From NCBI RefSeq assembly GCF_021018805.1, contig NC_086251.1, positions 18,643,098-18,707,097 on the forward strand: DNA of 64,000 nt, read 5' to 3'. Position 1 is the stretch's first letter; each line of letters begins with the position of its first letter. The notes beneath the pieces are model-generated. The model saw only the letters and a list, made by a program, of their open reading frames with translations. It had not been told where the DNA came from and searched no databases. The position numbers and the translations under genes were made by a program. Source of the DNA: Prinia subflava. Lineage: Eukaryota; Chordata; Aves; Passeriformes; Cisticolidae. This document shows positions 51,361-64,000 of this stretch, piece by piece.

Positions 51361-54300
51361 CTAACTGAGCAAGGTCTTAACCCTGGGGGATGCAGAGTGG
51401 CAGGAGAGGGGATGAGAATCATCCTCTACAGCTCCTGGCAGGGCAGAGAGCCGGGCTGCCAGCGTGTGAGCCCCTGGCAGCAGAGCAGAGACTGCTGGAG
51501 TGTGAGATTTGTGCTTCCTAATGGCATCTATAAATAGCTCTGGCCTCCCACCACCAGCACACGCTTGCTCTCTGCAGCCCATTTTGGGCAGCAGAAGCCT
51601 CTCCCCTCTTCCCACCCATCCTCTGCAGACTAGCTCATGCTCCCAGGGCCCCACTGGGACATACGCACCCTCGGGGTTCAGGCTGGACACCAGGGGCTCC
51701 GGCAGGGTCCTGGGATGGCCGAGGAGCTGCTTGGTGCTGACCTGGGGAGGCGAGTCGGTACCAACGGTGGGAGAAAAACCTACAGGATGGGGAAAAACGT
51801 CTGGCTCAGGCAGGGCTCGAGCCTCCCATGCTCGCTGGGCACAGCTGCTGCAGTGCCACAGGGCAGTCACAGCACCCACTCTGGGTGCTCCGGAGGAGAA
51901 ATGACCAGGTCCTTGTCCATGAGAACCCCCCGCCACCTCCTCTCATGCCTGTGAGGATGCAGACAAGGCCCTGGGCACCACCCTTCCCTCACCAAACACA
52001 GAAAGGTCATTTGTGGCCAGAGCATGTCCCCACCAGCCCACAGCCCCTGGGGACTGACGCTGGCCTTCAGCCACCTGCCTTTTGCTGCAGCCGCTGTGGT
52101 GACATGAGCAAGGCTGTGAAGGAAAGCTCCCTGCAGCCACCTCGGCCCCAAAAGCAGCAATGCAGGATGCGACTCCTGTGCATGTCTACGAGCAGCGCCC
52201 AGGCTTCACTGGGGAGGAGGAAGGAGCCCCAGGGGTGACAAATCTCTGAAACCCCCTGGAGTGCTGAGTGATGGCCACATCAGCACACAAACCCCCACCT
52301 GCCTAGCCTCAGAGCCCAGGGGAGAACCGGTGAGCTTTGGGGCTGACCCCCGGGAGAGGAGGCAGGGAGCGGGCAGGGGTCCCGCGGAGCCGCCCCCGCG
52401 GCCGAGCCAGCGTGCTGACCTCCGTTTCTCCGGTAGGCTGGCAGCTCACACGGGCTCGGCTCCGGCTGGGCGTCCTCCTCGGACCTGGCCTGCAGGACGG
52501 TCACCGTGGCCCCCGTCTGCTGAATAAACTGCTGCAAATTACACTGCCTCAGCTCCTTATTTAGCTCCTCCAGCTCTTGGGTCTGGGCCTGCAAAACACA
52601 CACCGAGGGGGGCACAGGGTGAGCCGCATGTTCCCTCCGTGCCCCCAGCCAGCTGGCAAGCCCCCATCCCTGGGGCTGCTCCCCCGCTGGGGCTCACCCT
52701 GCCGCTGCAGCAGACGGCACCTCGGGGGTACCGTGGCTCAGCCCCCCTCTCTGAGGGCCTGCAGGAAGGGAGGTGCCCAGGCAGGGGACGAGGAAGGCGT
52801 TGGTTTGGGAACAGCCCTGCTTTGCTGCATCTCCACAAGAGGGTGCGAGCAGCCATCAAACGGCGGACGCCGCCGCAGCGCTGGGAGATGCCAAATGCAA
52901 ATGAGATGCTCAAAGAAAGATGCTGAAAGCATGGACAGCCTGGGGAAGGCCTGGCTGGATAAAAGCTTCCTCGTTTTGCTCTACCAAAGGTGACACGGTT
53001 GGTGGAAGGCAGGAGTCTCGCAGCCCCTTGACCCCTGATGATGGGAGGCTGCAACAGGAGACCTGGGGGGCCATCGCAGCTCATTCCCAGAGCTGTCATC
53101 TCCGCACTGCATAGCCCCCCACCATGAGCCCACGCCCTGCATGGTTAAAAGACTTTGTGCACAGGCACTATGGGGACCTGGCTATCCCCTTTGTGACTCC
53201 TTTATCCAACACATCAATCCTTGTTGTGCCAACCCCACACGTGGACCACTTGCTCCAGCACCAGTCTGTGCTGAAGCAGGGTGATGCTGTGCTCCTGGTG
53301 CACCAGTCAGAAGGAGCATTAGCCCAGACACTTGCATGGAGAGCAATGGGTGTGGGACCCCATGCAGTGGTGTCCCTCTGTCAGTGATCACTGCTGATGA
53401 GAGCTATGCACCCAGCCCCAGGTTCAGTAACCAACCATGTGGAGTAACAAACCCCACTCAACCCATTGGTTTAATGCATCCGGAAAGCTGGTCCCACCCC
53501 CCTCCCGAAGGTCTTACCACCCCATGGGGTGGCTCAACCCAGTCCTATCTACCTGCAGGTTCTTTTCAGCTTCCTCCAGGGCCTTCTCCACACTGGCCAG
53601 GTTGCTCTCCAGCTGGGTGCCTTGCTTGACCTTGGCCTCCAGGTCCCTTTTCATTTTGGTGGCCATGTCCTCCAGCTCTATGGGGCTGGGCATAGAGATC
53701 TCCTTTCCCCTCTTGGTCCTCTCAGCCATCTCCCATTGGATCTCCTCCTGCAGGGCTTCAGTCCGGACACTCAGCTCATAGATCCTCTGGGTGTACTCCT
53801 CCAGGCTGGCCCGCAGGCTCCTAACGCGCTCCTGCCGCTCCCGCTCGCACTCCTTTTCCAGCCGGAGCTCACTCTGCCAAAACTCCTCCTCGCCCAGCTC
53901 TGTCTCGTTCCTCCGCACCAGTTGCTCCAGATAGAGGATCTCATTCTCCTGGCCGGCAAGCCGGCTGCGCTCCCACAGCCGTAGGTCCATTTCCAGGGTG
54001 TCCCCATGGGCCTCCAAGGAGTGCAGCTGCTCCTGCTGCTGCAGCACTCTCCTAAAAAGCTCCTCCTTGGAGGGCTGGATGACACCACCACCCTCCAAGT
54101 CTAGCCCATCCCGTGTTTGGTGCCTCCACCGGCCCACGGTGAACAGTTCGCTGGAGCCTGTAGGGCCCAGGTTGAAGGTCATGGATTTTTTTGGCTCCCT
54201 GGAACGGGGTCCATCTATGCTGGTGAGCCTGGGCTTGATGGGCAGGCTGGCGCGGATGAACGTCCTCTCGGGAGCCTGGGGCGCGCCCTCTGAGGAGGGC

Positions 54301-54752
54301 CGCTCGGCCATGCTGGGGCCCGTCCGCCGCAGGATGAACTGCACGTCGTTGGCATACTGCCCACACTTGGCCAGCGACTCCAGGGGACAGTCCAGAGGCA
54401 GCAGCTGCCGCTCCTTCTCCCGCAGCTTCTGCACCAGCACGTAGCGGCCCGTCTGACCTGCCGGCAGGAGCAGAGCATGTCAGACCGGGAAAGCGGGGAC
54501 CAGCAGCGGTGTGCTGAGGCTGCTGCCCTACCGGCAGTGCTGGTGGCATCCCCACCACCACAGAGCAAGACCTCCACCCACCCAAGGACGCCTTTTCCTG
54601 GGAAGAACCGGCATACGGGGCGTCCCCCCAGCAGCTGGAGGTGGCTCACCAATGGCCCGTGCCAGGGCGATGACCACTTCTTGGCAGGTGGTTTGCTCCG
54701 AGACTCCACACACGACCCTCTGGATCCCATCCACCCAGACCTTCAGCTCCAT
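51361..54752 (-). CDS. RASSF7: Ras association domain-containing protein 7
   Basis: N-terminal RASSF protein of centrosome and cytoplasm, linked in other species to mitotic spindle formation and JNK signalling. Coding exons: 54752-54650, 54457-53553, 52588-52420 and 51779-51361, all with GT/AG borders and matching phases. Residues 1-81 form the RA/ubiquitin-like domain ([20 protein letters not shown]... to [10 protein letters not shown]), followed by a Ser/Pro linker. A long coiled coil spans about 170-375 ([38 protein letters not shown]). The family-type tail [12 protein letters not shown] occurs at about 422-433. In this reading the frame does not stop there but runs 98 codons more to TAG at 51361 (531 residues in all). 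Splicing inside this exon to the terminal exon near 50.9 kb is the alternative, so the 3' boundary is uncertain. Confidence 0.9.
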
Positions 54753-54803
54753 CCCCACGGCTGCCGGGCCTCAGGTGCCCTGGGGCATTGCAGGACAGAC
54801 TGC
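54753..54803 (-). other. RASSF7: RASSF7 5' UTR, start-codon exon
   Basis: Acceptor TTTCTTCTCTCCCCACAG ends at 54804. The 51-nt leader carries no upstream ATG that I can see before ATGGAGCTGAAG at 54752. Confidence 0.75.
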
Positions 54804-56496
54804 CTGTGGGGAGAGAAGAAACCAGGTTTCTATCCCAAGCCACTAACAAGGAATATAATACACTTTGAAAACAGTGTCATTAAATCATCATCCCATGGGG
54901 TTAATCAAGAACCCTTCTAGACCAAGAAGCTGTTCCTTGCCACCCTGTGTGCAGATTGCATTTTTGCTGATGTTATTAAACACTGATATTCATCTGCAAA
55001 GATTTTTTGTTTTTTCCTTCATGTCTGGACAGTGGGTCCAAATCTTCCCATGGTGGGAAATTATGAGGTTTGTTTGCCTTTGTGATGCCCAAAAGATGCC
55101 CAGGTTATTTCTGCTGCAAGCACAGACTTTTAATGGGTTTGCTGGAATTCCACTGCAACGTCTCTCAAAATTTGACAGAGGGCACTGAGGGATTTTCTAA
55201 ATAACATTGGAAAAGGTAGATGAACTGCTGGCTGCCCACTTTTGCAATGATATAGAGGGAAGGTGCAGATAATGCACATTTTAATCTTTTCATATTTACA
55301 TCCAACTCAATTTATCAGACAGGGATTAAGAAATTAAAATAAAGCCTCTTTCTGAACAGAAGCACAACCAAAGGTAGGGTTTGGGAGGGGTGGCCAGGCA
55401 TAAACACCCATGACAAAGCCCAGGCCCTGACACCAGGGCCCAGTAGTACCACTGGGTACTACTACCTTAAAACAATATCTGTTAGCCTGGGCACACCCAA
55501 CTTGTGTCTCTTCCAGCAGCTCAACATCTGCACCCATCATAAATTAGAAAAAAATAGGCACAAGCTGTAAAGAACTCAAATATTTGAGCTTACGGTGTTT
55601 TCAGGCACTGTGCAAAGGTGTATCTATCTTCCCTGGTTTTGACAGTATCAGTCTTAGCTGAAAGCCCTGGATGGAGTAACACACAGGAAATTTTCAGCCC
55701 CTCCGTCTAAGCGGTCACAAACTGCTTTCCCAGCCTCACCTGGCTGGTTGCAGCCCCTCCCTCTTGCAAACTATCCCAAGTTTGCAGCCAGGCTGTGAGA
55801 AAGCTTCACCTTAGGTTAAACTCCATTATTTTTTGTTGCCTACTTGAGTAATCAAAGAGAGGGCTTGAAGGGTCATGCCTCTGGTGATGAGGAATTTTAA
55901 TCATGGTGAGAAAGGCAAGGAGAAACCAGGGAAGACACAGCCTGGTGAGGATGTTCTGCGCAGGTGCTGGGTCCTGTTGGTGCCACCTCCCTGCCCACCT
56001 CCAAAACATGGGCACAGCGCAGCCGTCACAAATACCTCAACGCTGAGCTCATGTTTGCCTTGGCTGAGCAGCTGGGGAAAACCGTGGGGTTGAAGGACAC
56101 CTTGGGTTCGGCCCACCTCCCTGTAAGCCCCAAACCACTGAAATTCGCAAGACGTAAATTTAAAATTGTTTTGGCACCACTCCCCAATCCTGTGTATTCA
56201 AGGCTGTAACTGTCCCCTGGCATGGTGCAAAGTCCAGGTGCCACTGTGGCACCACCCAATTCACCCTGAAAGCACTGCTGTTCACCACCCCTAACCTCCC
56301 CCACAGCAGCACCCTAACACGAAAACTGGAGCCCAACACATCCCAAAGAACACTTCCTTTCCTCTCCTCTTCCCTGGCCAGGGGCCAAGCTAGTCTCAAA
56401 TCCGGCTTCTTGTGCCATGAACAAGTAAGGGGGCCAGGAGCTTAAGGATAAACAAGAAAAATAACCCAGCTTGTTGGGTCACACAAACAGCCTCAC
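54804..56496 (-). other. RASSF7: RASSF7 first intron
   Basis: Spans from the donor of the noncoding first exon (GCCAGCAAG then GTGAGG, at 56497/56496) to the acceptor at 54804. No other feature recognised. Confidence 0.6.
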
Positions 56497-56640
56497 CTTG
56501 CTGGCAGAACGCAGCGGCTGCCGGGTGCTGTGGGAGCGGGGTGGCTGCCGGCACACGGGTCCCGGCACCTGTCCGGGTTCAAACCAGGCACCAATCCCCG
56601 GCTCCGCCTCGGCCGGCGTTCCAGGCAATCATTTACCACA
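56497..56640 (-). promoter_or_regulatory. RASSF7: RASSF7 noncoding first exon and promoter
   Basis: A small GC-rich, CpG-containing block ends in a strong donor (CTGCCAGCAAG then GTGAGGCTG). A CCAAT-type GGATTGGTG lies at about 56,590 on the minus strand, inside the block, so the start site may fall on either side of it. The transcript start is inferred. Confidence 0.6.
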
Positions 56641-59600
56641 GCCCAGCATGCTGTTGCCAAAAAGCTGCGAGAGAGGCAGCCAGCTTTGCTCCCCATGTAA
56701 GAGAAACCCCCCAAAAAGCAGCCAGGGCATAATCCCCACCATGTTCTCCAGCAGCCCAAAATCCAGTGGATCTCTATAATTCCTTAGATCCTTGCAAGCA
56801 CAATGGGTCCTTGCTGTAACCTCTGGGGGTTTTGGGAGTAGTCTCCAGCTTGCTGCCAGGTACAGGATGTTACCTGTCCTCTTGGAGAGGGCTGGGGGCT
56901 GCTCCCTTCTCTGCCTGCCCTCCTCCTGCCCTATGGGGAGGATCAGTTCCCACTCAAAACCAGCCTGGCTTCCCCTTTTCCCCCCAAATTCCTGGCCTCA
57001 CGAGGGAACTGACAGGATGAAGGCTCATCCTTATCTGAGGGGGACCTGCAGTGCTCCTCGAACCTCTCAGTTCCTGCTTGGAAGGGACATCACAGGCCAC
57101 ACTCAGCACCTCATCCCCAATACTCCACCATGACAGCATCAGCCTAGTTCAAAAAAAAAAAACAAAAAAAAACCCACCATAAAACCCCATCAGGTAATGA
57201 ACCTAAAAACATTCACCTTGCCCCAAGCATCATCTTTGCTGTAACCCACTCAGTTCTTTACCATCACTCAGAACCACAGCAGCTGGGGTGAGACTCATTG
57301 CTCCTCTATCAGAGACCCCTCTCTTAATGAGTTTCTCTGCTGACTCCCCACATTAATAGTGGGTGCCTTTGTTACACCACCAGGTAGGAGAAATAATTGG
57401 CTTTTTTGGGGGGCAAGAGCTACTTTTCTTGGGGAAGAGCAGCTTCTCAGCAGAAGGCAGGTTTCCAGCTGCCTCTATTTGTATTTGCCCCTGGAGGTCA
57501 CTTTGATCATGAACCAGAAGCACAGGCAGCTGCCAGGCCCTGCCCCAAAACAGCAGCAGGGAAGCCAGCAGGTGGCTGTGGGTGCCAGGACACATGATGG
57601 CTGCTTCCAAAGGCAGCTCATTTTATTCTTACCCCTCCCCACAACTAAATAATTTCTATTGGAGGCAGATTAACAAAATGAATAATTTTCTGTTCCCTTT
57701 TCCCATGTGATGGGTCCTAAAATTGAGGGTAGGGATGATTCATACCATGACTTCAACAGATTTCCTAACTGAAAGTCAGAATTTCAAGTGCTAACACTGA
57801 AAAGAAAAAAAAAATCTTTAAATTAAAAATCTCAGATCTTGCAGCTTTATGTTGATTCCTGGCACTGCTGTCTCCCAGCTTCCCTGAAACTGTCACGCCC
57901 AAGGAAGTGGAGATGGAGGAGTATTTCTGCACGTGCAGGAGGATGAATATCTTGCTCCTGCAAACTGCTATCCTGATGGCTGCTGGGACTCACAAAGGTT
58001 TGGTGATTCACCTGGACCTGAAATAATAGAAAATTGGCCAGTCACCCTCCTCACAGAAGTGAGGACCACTCCTGATTTGTAGGGCCACCTGCCATGTCCC
58101 CTATGGGGTCTCTCAGAAGCTGAGACAGCATCTTCCAGCCAAGGACTGCAAGCTTCTTTCTACTATATTTTGCCACATGCAAGAATAATAATTAAAAAAA
58201 TAAATCAAAATCAGTTTCAGAAAACACCCACCCATTTTGCACCAAACAGCAAGGCCTGCTGCAACCCAAATACCAAAGCACCCCAAACACCTCTACCACA
58301 ACTGCCAAAAAGGAGTTGACCATCTGGGATGAGCGTAAAGGTTTTGAGATGGGCAATCTGCCAGCACTAAGGTTTTACCCATTTTTGTAGGTTCACTCAC
58401 TCACCAGCCCCTGGCAGGGAACTGGGTATGGGGCCAGGTGGCAGGAGAGCAGCACCACAGGGAAGACTTCCAGGAAAGCCTAATTAAAAGTGAAAGCAAT
58501 CCAGAAGACCAGCCTTTCGTGTCAGGGTAGGGTCATAAAGACTCATAGTTAATAAACTGCACAAGTACTTGAGAGCAGGCTGTGATGAGCAGGCTGCCAT
58601 CCATGAAACACCAAGGTGTCCATAGGGACCAGCAGCTTTGAATCCCTTTGGATGCAGTCCAGGAAAATGCTGGGGTACTCCCAGTCCTTTTATTTCTACT
58701 TTGAACCTGACCCTCTGGCTCCTCTCCCACCCAATGTCAGGGGGAAACCTATCCTGGCTGCATGCAGACACATCATTAAAAACCCCAACCCAAGACATGA
58801 GTAAGCAGCAAGTGGGGAGGAGAGGGGTGGCCCTGTGCTGCCATCCTCCGTGCTGGGGCACTGGCAGGCTGCCTGTGAGTCACTGCCCTGGATCAACTGC
58901 TGCGGTGACACATCCAGCAGCTATTTAATACTTCCTGAAGTCTCTTCCTGCTCTAAGCACCAGGCCCAGCTCCTGCACCAAAGGGGAGAGAAGGTACTTG
59001 CCCACCTACTGAAACCTCTGGTGGGGCAGAAGCCTCTGTGTTACTCTGGTGACCAGCACAGAGAAGATCCATAAACAACTGAAGCCTCCTGACAACACCT
59101 GCAGCAGGTTGGGGGGGATGGAACGTGGTCCAGCTTTCCCTCCAGACCACCAACTGAGTCCTCCTGCCTTGGGGCCCTTTTTTGGAGTGACGACACCTGC
59201 CCTTGGCTGAGCTGTTACAGGGACTGAGCAGTTCTGCTGGGCTTTCCATGTTGTGTCCATCCCAGGACAGAAGGCAATGCCGTGGTTAGGGCTGACTGCT
59301 GGCCAGTCCAACACTGAGCACGGATCAGCTACACTGAGGTTTGATGCTGTGGCACGTCCCAGGCTGGCAGTTCCCTTGCTGGGCAGAGATGACCATCCAC
59401 ACCTCTGAACGAGCTGTCCGTGCAGCAGAGTCTGGCAACTCATGGTCACTGCCACCACAGCTGGGAGCACCAGGCAAAGCCTGGCCACATGGGGCATGAC
59501 CTTTCCACCATTCCAGCTTGTCCTGAGGGTGCTGGCCCCAGGATCCTGAAGGAACACCCCCCTGGCCTGGTGCAGGGCAGCCGAGAGGTCACCTCCCAGA

Positions 59601-62600
59601 TGGCAGTGTCCTGTCCTTTAACCCCAGGCCACCAGGGTGCGGGTGGGAGGCTCGCACAGAGGTCCAAACTGGAGCAGTAAATAGGGCACTTCATCCCGGC
59701 ACAAAGAGTTGACAGGGGTTAAACAAGCTCAAGAGGAGACAAACGAGTCCTACCAGAGTGGTCACAGCCCAGAGAGGCAGCTCTTCATCCTTCCACCGTC
59801 ACAGGGAGGGTGTGCAAGGGCTTCTCACCCCCAGGCCTAAGGAAGCCGCCAGCTCTTTCGCAAGGCAGCCACAAGTACCCAGAAGCAAGGAAGCAGCAGG
59901 CATGGGGCTCTAATTCACACCCAAGCAGCTTATTTAGGGGTGGCCATAATAGCACCATATCCTCAGTTCACCCATCATCCCCCATCCAGCTCCCTCCTCT
60001 GATATGTTGTTATAAAGCCCTAAAAATTGGCAAATTACCAACTCAGCAGTTTAACCTGAAGGTGCACTTTTACCAGAAATGTGTGGATGGACCCGAGCCC
60101 AAACACCCCCAAGGGTCTGCTGCCTTTCAATAGCAAGCAGCTTTTACTGGGGGCATCCTACAGTGCATAATGCACACTTGGCATCAGCAAGTTACATCCG
60201 TCTTTCAGGGGCTTTTTGCACTAAAGGAGATCAAAGGAAAACTATGTCTTGTGGCATTTGCATGCTCGAGAGCTAAAGCATGACTTGAGCCAGAAATCAT
60301 AGCCCACCACCAAAATCCTTTGGCAGTCCAAGGGGGGGACATGTCCCACACAAGGATCTTGCAATCTTGCAGGAACTGCCCACAGAGACAGATTTCTGGA
60401 GAGCCATAAACACCACACCAGCAACCCCCCACTAAGAGAAAAACAGAGGCTTAGAGATTTTCTGCTCCACTTCCTCCCAAAAATTACAGACCCACGCTAA
60501 CATGCCTGGGGAGGCTGGCCAATGTTAAGCAGGGCAGGAATAGTCAGGGACAAATCTTGCCCAGGGCTGCGACGCAGAATGGGGACAGTCCTCAGGGTGA
60601 TGGCCTTCAGCAGGGATTTAGGGGAGGGAGGCTCACATCATGAGCTTAGTGTCAAAGACATTTACTCCATGCCACCTGCACCAGCCAGGATTTCAGGTTT
60701 CTAACCCAAGCTTTTGGGTCTGCTACAGCATCAGATCCACATGGAAACAGAAGAAACAGAAACAGCAATATAAAGAAGCCGGGAAACCTTTTCTCCCTCT
60801 TAGACAAGATTAAGATTTGTGGCCATGGCAGGTCAGCATGGAGAATCACATGAAAACATCAAGAATCACAGCCAGTGACATTTTAGGTATGATTACTAGT
60901 CAGTCCACTCCACAGATGAGCCACCAACCAAAAGCTCATTATAAATTAAAAGCAGTAAAAACACCCCTCCACCTACTGCACACACTCACATTACAGCATT
61001 TCAGCCTGGAAGCAGAGGGATCATCTTTCCCACCTTCACGCATCATGTTTCTGCCTTGCAGCACTGATGGCTACTGTCCATGGCAGGAGAGCTGGCAGGG
61101 CTGGCTAGGAAAGTCTGCCCTGAACACGGAGGTTTGCAAGGGAACCATTAGCAGCACCTGCTATTCCTGTAACCATTACCATCACCCCCAGTCCCACATG
61201 TGAACAGTGACTTCATGAAAGCAGCTGGAAGTAAATCCATAGTTTCTTCCCAGGGGGAAGAAGCAAAATTAACAATGAGCAACAGTGTGTAGCTTAGAGA
61301 GGAAAGAATAAAGGCTTTTGCACTGCCATGCTCTTTTTTTTTCTTGTGCAATTGAGTGCATCCTGATGCAGCGCCCAGGATGGACCCGGCTTTGCCCCCA
61401 GTACAGGGGCAGGACTGGTTCTAGGCATCTTGGGGCTCTAGGCTGATCTAGATTAGGTTCATCATCTTTAGGCGATGACTCACAGTCCAGCTCCTAAAAG
61501 GCAAGCTCTGAGGGGTATTTGCCAAGGCATCCACACAAACACAACCATGGCACTCATATGCTAGCAGGTCCAGAATATCTGCTGTGCTCATCTTCCACAG
61601 CAATCAGTCATCAGCGAAAGCACGATGCAGTTTGGGAACATTTCCCTGTTATTACACACAGTCCATTCCCCAAGTCAAAAACAGCTTGTATTTCTCACCA
61701 CGCGGAAGACAGGAGGAATCTTGAGAGGCAAGAGCCTGCTCAGGCCTTGGAAATACTCCTCCCCAGCCAAAGAAGAGAACTTCCATTCCCCCCCACCTTC
61801 AAGGGCAAGACAAAAATGGGGAAAACCCAGCCAACGAGGTCGCTCTGCCAGTGCCTCCAGAAGAGCCAGAAAGGACCCTCAAAGTGCAGGTCCCGTGAGA
61901 TGCTTGCCCAGTCCAGCCCAGAGGATGAGATGAGCCTTGGCCACCTATAATGCAAGTGGAGACAGACACTCTCCCTCTCTCCTGTCAAATTCATCAACAA
62001 TTTCATCCCCATAGGATTACAGGAAAATTCAGGCTCTGCAGCTGTCCTACAAGTGGGACCAGGACATAAAAAAGCCGAATGACCTAAAAATATTGTCCCT
62101 CCAACCTGGCTTCCAGCCTCCTTTAAAAGTGCTGGTCTCAGCCATCAGCAATCCTTTCCATTCCAATTCTCCTCCTACAGGAGAGGGTAATTAACAAATT
62201 AGCAAATGCACAACCAGGGATAAAGCTTCCAGATTTTATTCTCCATTTCCAGAATAACTTGCAGTTTCCTACCCTGCTTCAGAAAGCAGCCACATTTCAA
62301 GGACACACTGCTGGGTGTGCAGAGGAGAGGATGCACAGATGAACATGCAGGTGCATGCTGTCATGGATATTTATTTATAACTTTGTAGGATTAAAAAGGA
62401 TTTTAATGACCCTTCGCAGAGAGCTGAATAGGCTCCTTTCTCTCACATGCTCAGACACAAAGACAAATAAACAAGAGACTCAGAATGAATCCTGGCTGGA
62501 ATCTTTGATAAGACCCTTGGGTATTTTAGAAGTCTCTGCTTTCACACTACCTGGCATATGACTAATTAGGTGGAGGTGCTATCAATCACTGCCTGAATTC

Positions 62601-64000
62601 ACTCAGAGACAATAAGCTCTTTAAAGCAGTCAAATCATGGCACATCTCTGGAGAGGCAAGTGCATCTGGGACATCCATCCAGGGGTACACATCACAGTCC
62701 TACAACAAGTGATGGAAATCTTGGCTGCACAACCAACTCTAATCCCCCAAACTGCCTTGCTGGACTTCTGGCTGAAGAGCTTTTAATGCCAGCAAAGTGC
62801 TCCATCTCCTGCTCCATACATAGATCCAGCACCTAATGATACCTGAAGGATCAAAATGGACAGGAAGGTGTGCTGGGGACTGGGCCAGCACTCCTCCCCG
62901 CACAGAGTGGGAGCCTCAATAAAAATACATTGTTTCTTCTGAAGCATTAGGTGCTTAATCCTCATGCAGCTAATGCTCACAGGGGGTTGCTTTGGGGAAA
63001 TACTTACTTCTGAACTTCCTAGCCCAACTTCTTTATACACCCAGGAGGTCATTAAAAAGCCAAATGAATTCAAAGAGGACAATACCAAATCCAGTATCTC
63101 AGCCTAGGCAATCCTCAAACTGCATTAAAGCACTCCAAAAATACTTGAGAAAGAGTTTTGAGGGACAGCTAGTCCTCAGCATGGAGCATCTCAAAGATTC
63201 AAAGCCATGTTTTTAGCACCTCCACTCCTGGGTCCCAATGATGCCTCCCTTCCAGAATGGGAGTGCCAATGTCCTTTTCCAACATACAACGCTGAGTATG
63301 CAAGATTTTTAAAAGACTAGAAACAATAGAAAAGGTCTTTAAAAAAACCAACAAAACCACTCAAACAGGAATCCTTTAACCCGTGCAGACAGTGTTTTTT
63401 CCGCACTGATGGTGGACAAGCAGGAGTACTTTGGATCAGGTATGATGTGGTACAGGCCCTGTGCCCGGGCTGGGTTAACCCTGGGAGAGCCTTGCAGAGT
63501 CGCTCCTTTGGGATGGGACCATGAGGACTTGACAAGCTGCCCTGAGAAAGTCCCATCCCAGAGGAGTCAGGGCAGGGAGAAGAGGAAGGAGAGGAAGCCT
63601 GGGAAACACCTGACTTTCAACAGGCACAAACCATCAAATAAAGACCTGGGCATACTGGTCAAGAGCCGGTCATGGCAGACCATGAGCTGCTTTCTGCCAA
63701 TTAAGCTGTTCCTCAGAGAAGAGTGTGTGTGTTTTTGTACTGCAGGAACCAGCCAGCACAGATCACAACAAGCAAAGGGGTCCACCCAGCATTGCCACTG
63801 CAAGTATGTTTGGCTCCTAGCAGAAAGGAGTGCTGACACCTCCAAACATTGCCAGAACTTGGAAAAGAAAATAAAAACTGGCAAGTGAAAACAGCAACCA
63901 CAAAGCCTCCAAAAAGAAAAAAAACCCCAACACAATCCATCTTTATTCTTATCTAGAGATGCCTGTGGTGTTTATCCAACCTGCTGCACACTACCAGCTG
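56641..64000. other. No gene recognised
   Basis: About 7.4 kb in which no open frame resembles a known family and no exon with convincing splice borders was found. The human neighbours on this side (LMNTD2, LRRC56, HRAS) are not visible, so they are either further out or rearranged. An A-rich tract lies at about 57,151-57,172. Confidence 0.5.

Noticed and set aside
53529..53984. Leu-rich plus-strand frame opposite the RASSF7 coiled coil
   Set aside because: Complement of CAG/GAG-rich coiled-coil codons; not a gene.
56641..64000. HRAS, LRRC56 or LMNTD2 expected beyond RASSF7
   Set aside because: No RAS G-box motifs, LRRs or lamin-tail sequence could be found in any frame of this stretch.

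Overview
The window is vertebrate nuclear DNA, most likely from a bird and probably a songbird. The genes have many exons and short introns with GT/AG borders, there are CpG-island promoters, and two LTR insertions look avian. The gene order matches human 11p15.5 read in reverse: IRF7 (+), PHRF1 (-), MIR210 with its host RNA (+), RASSF7 (-). Family names come from recognising protein and miRNA sequence by eye. No database search was run.

Layout. Positions 1-3.1 kb hold the 3' nine exons of IRF7; the start of its DNA-binding domain lies outside the window. Positions 3.5-5.5 kb hold two unrelated solo LTRs, each with TG...CA ends and a target-site duplication. Positions 5.7-9.9 kb (-) hold a decayed, intron-containing gene of the ROCO/MFHAS1 type (LRR-Roc-COR), broken by a stop codon and several frameshifts. 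Positions 13.3-40.1 kb (-) hold PHRF1, for which I could join 16 coding exons into one unbroken 1,659-residue frame (RING, PHD, RS-rich, C-terminal SRI-like domain), plus a noncoding first exon in a CpG island. Positions 43-44.1 kb hold a second CpG island and, on the + strand, a miR-210 hairpin in a probable noncoding host transcript ending near 46 kb. Positions 50.8-56.6 kb (-) hold RASSF7, with four coding exons, a 5' noncoding exon and a probable terminal exon. In 56.7-64 kb I see no gene.

How the parts relate. IRF7 (interferon induction) and PHRF1 (chromatin/ubiquitin ligase, Pol II CTD binding) converge tail to tail, as in human, but the ROCO relic and the LTRs have been left or inserted between them. 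miR-210 is the classical hypoxia-induced miRNA, and a TACGTGCG hypoxia-response-like site and paired inverted CCAAT boxes lie upstream of it. The most interesting points are the ROCO relic, the overlap of the miR-210 hairpin with a consensus 5' splice site, and the open reading frame that runs past the usual RASSF7 C-terminus.
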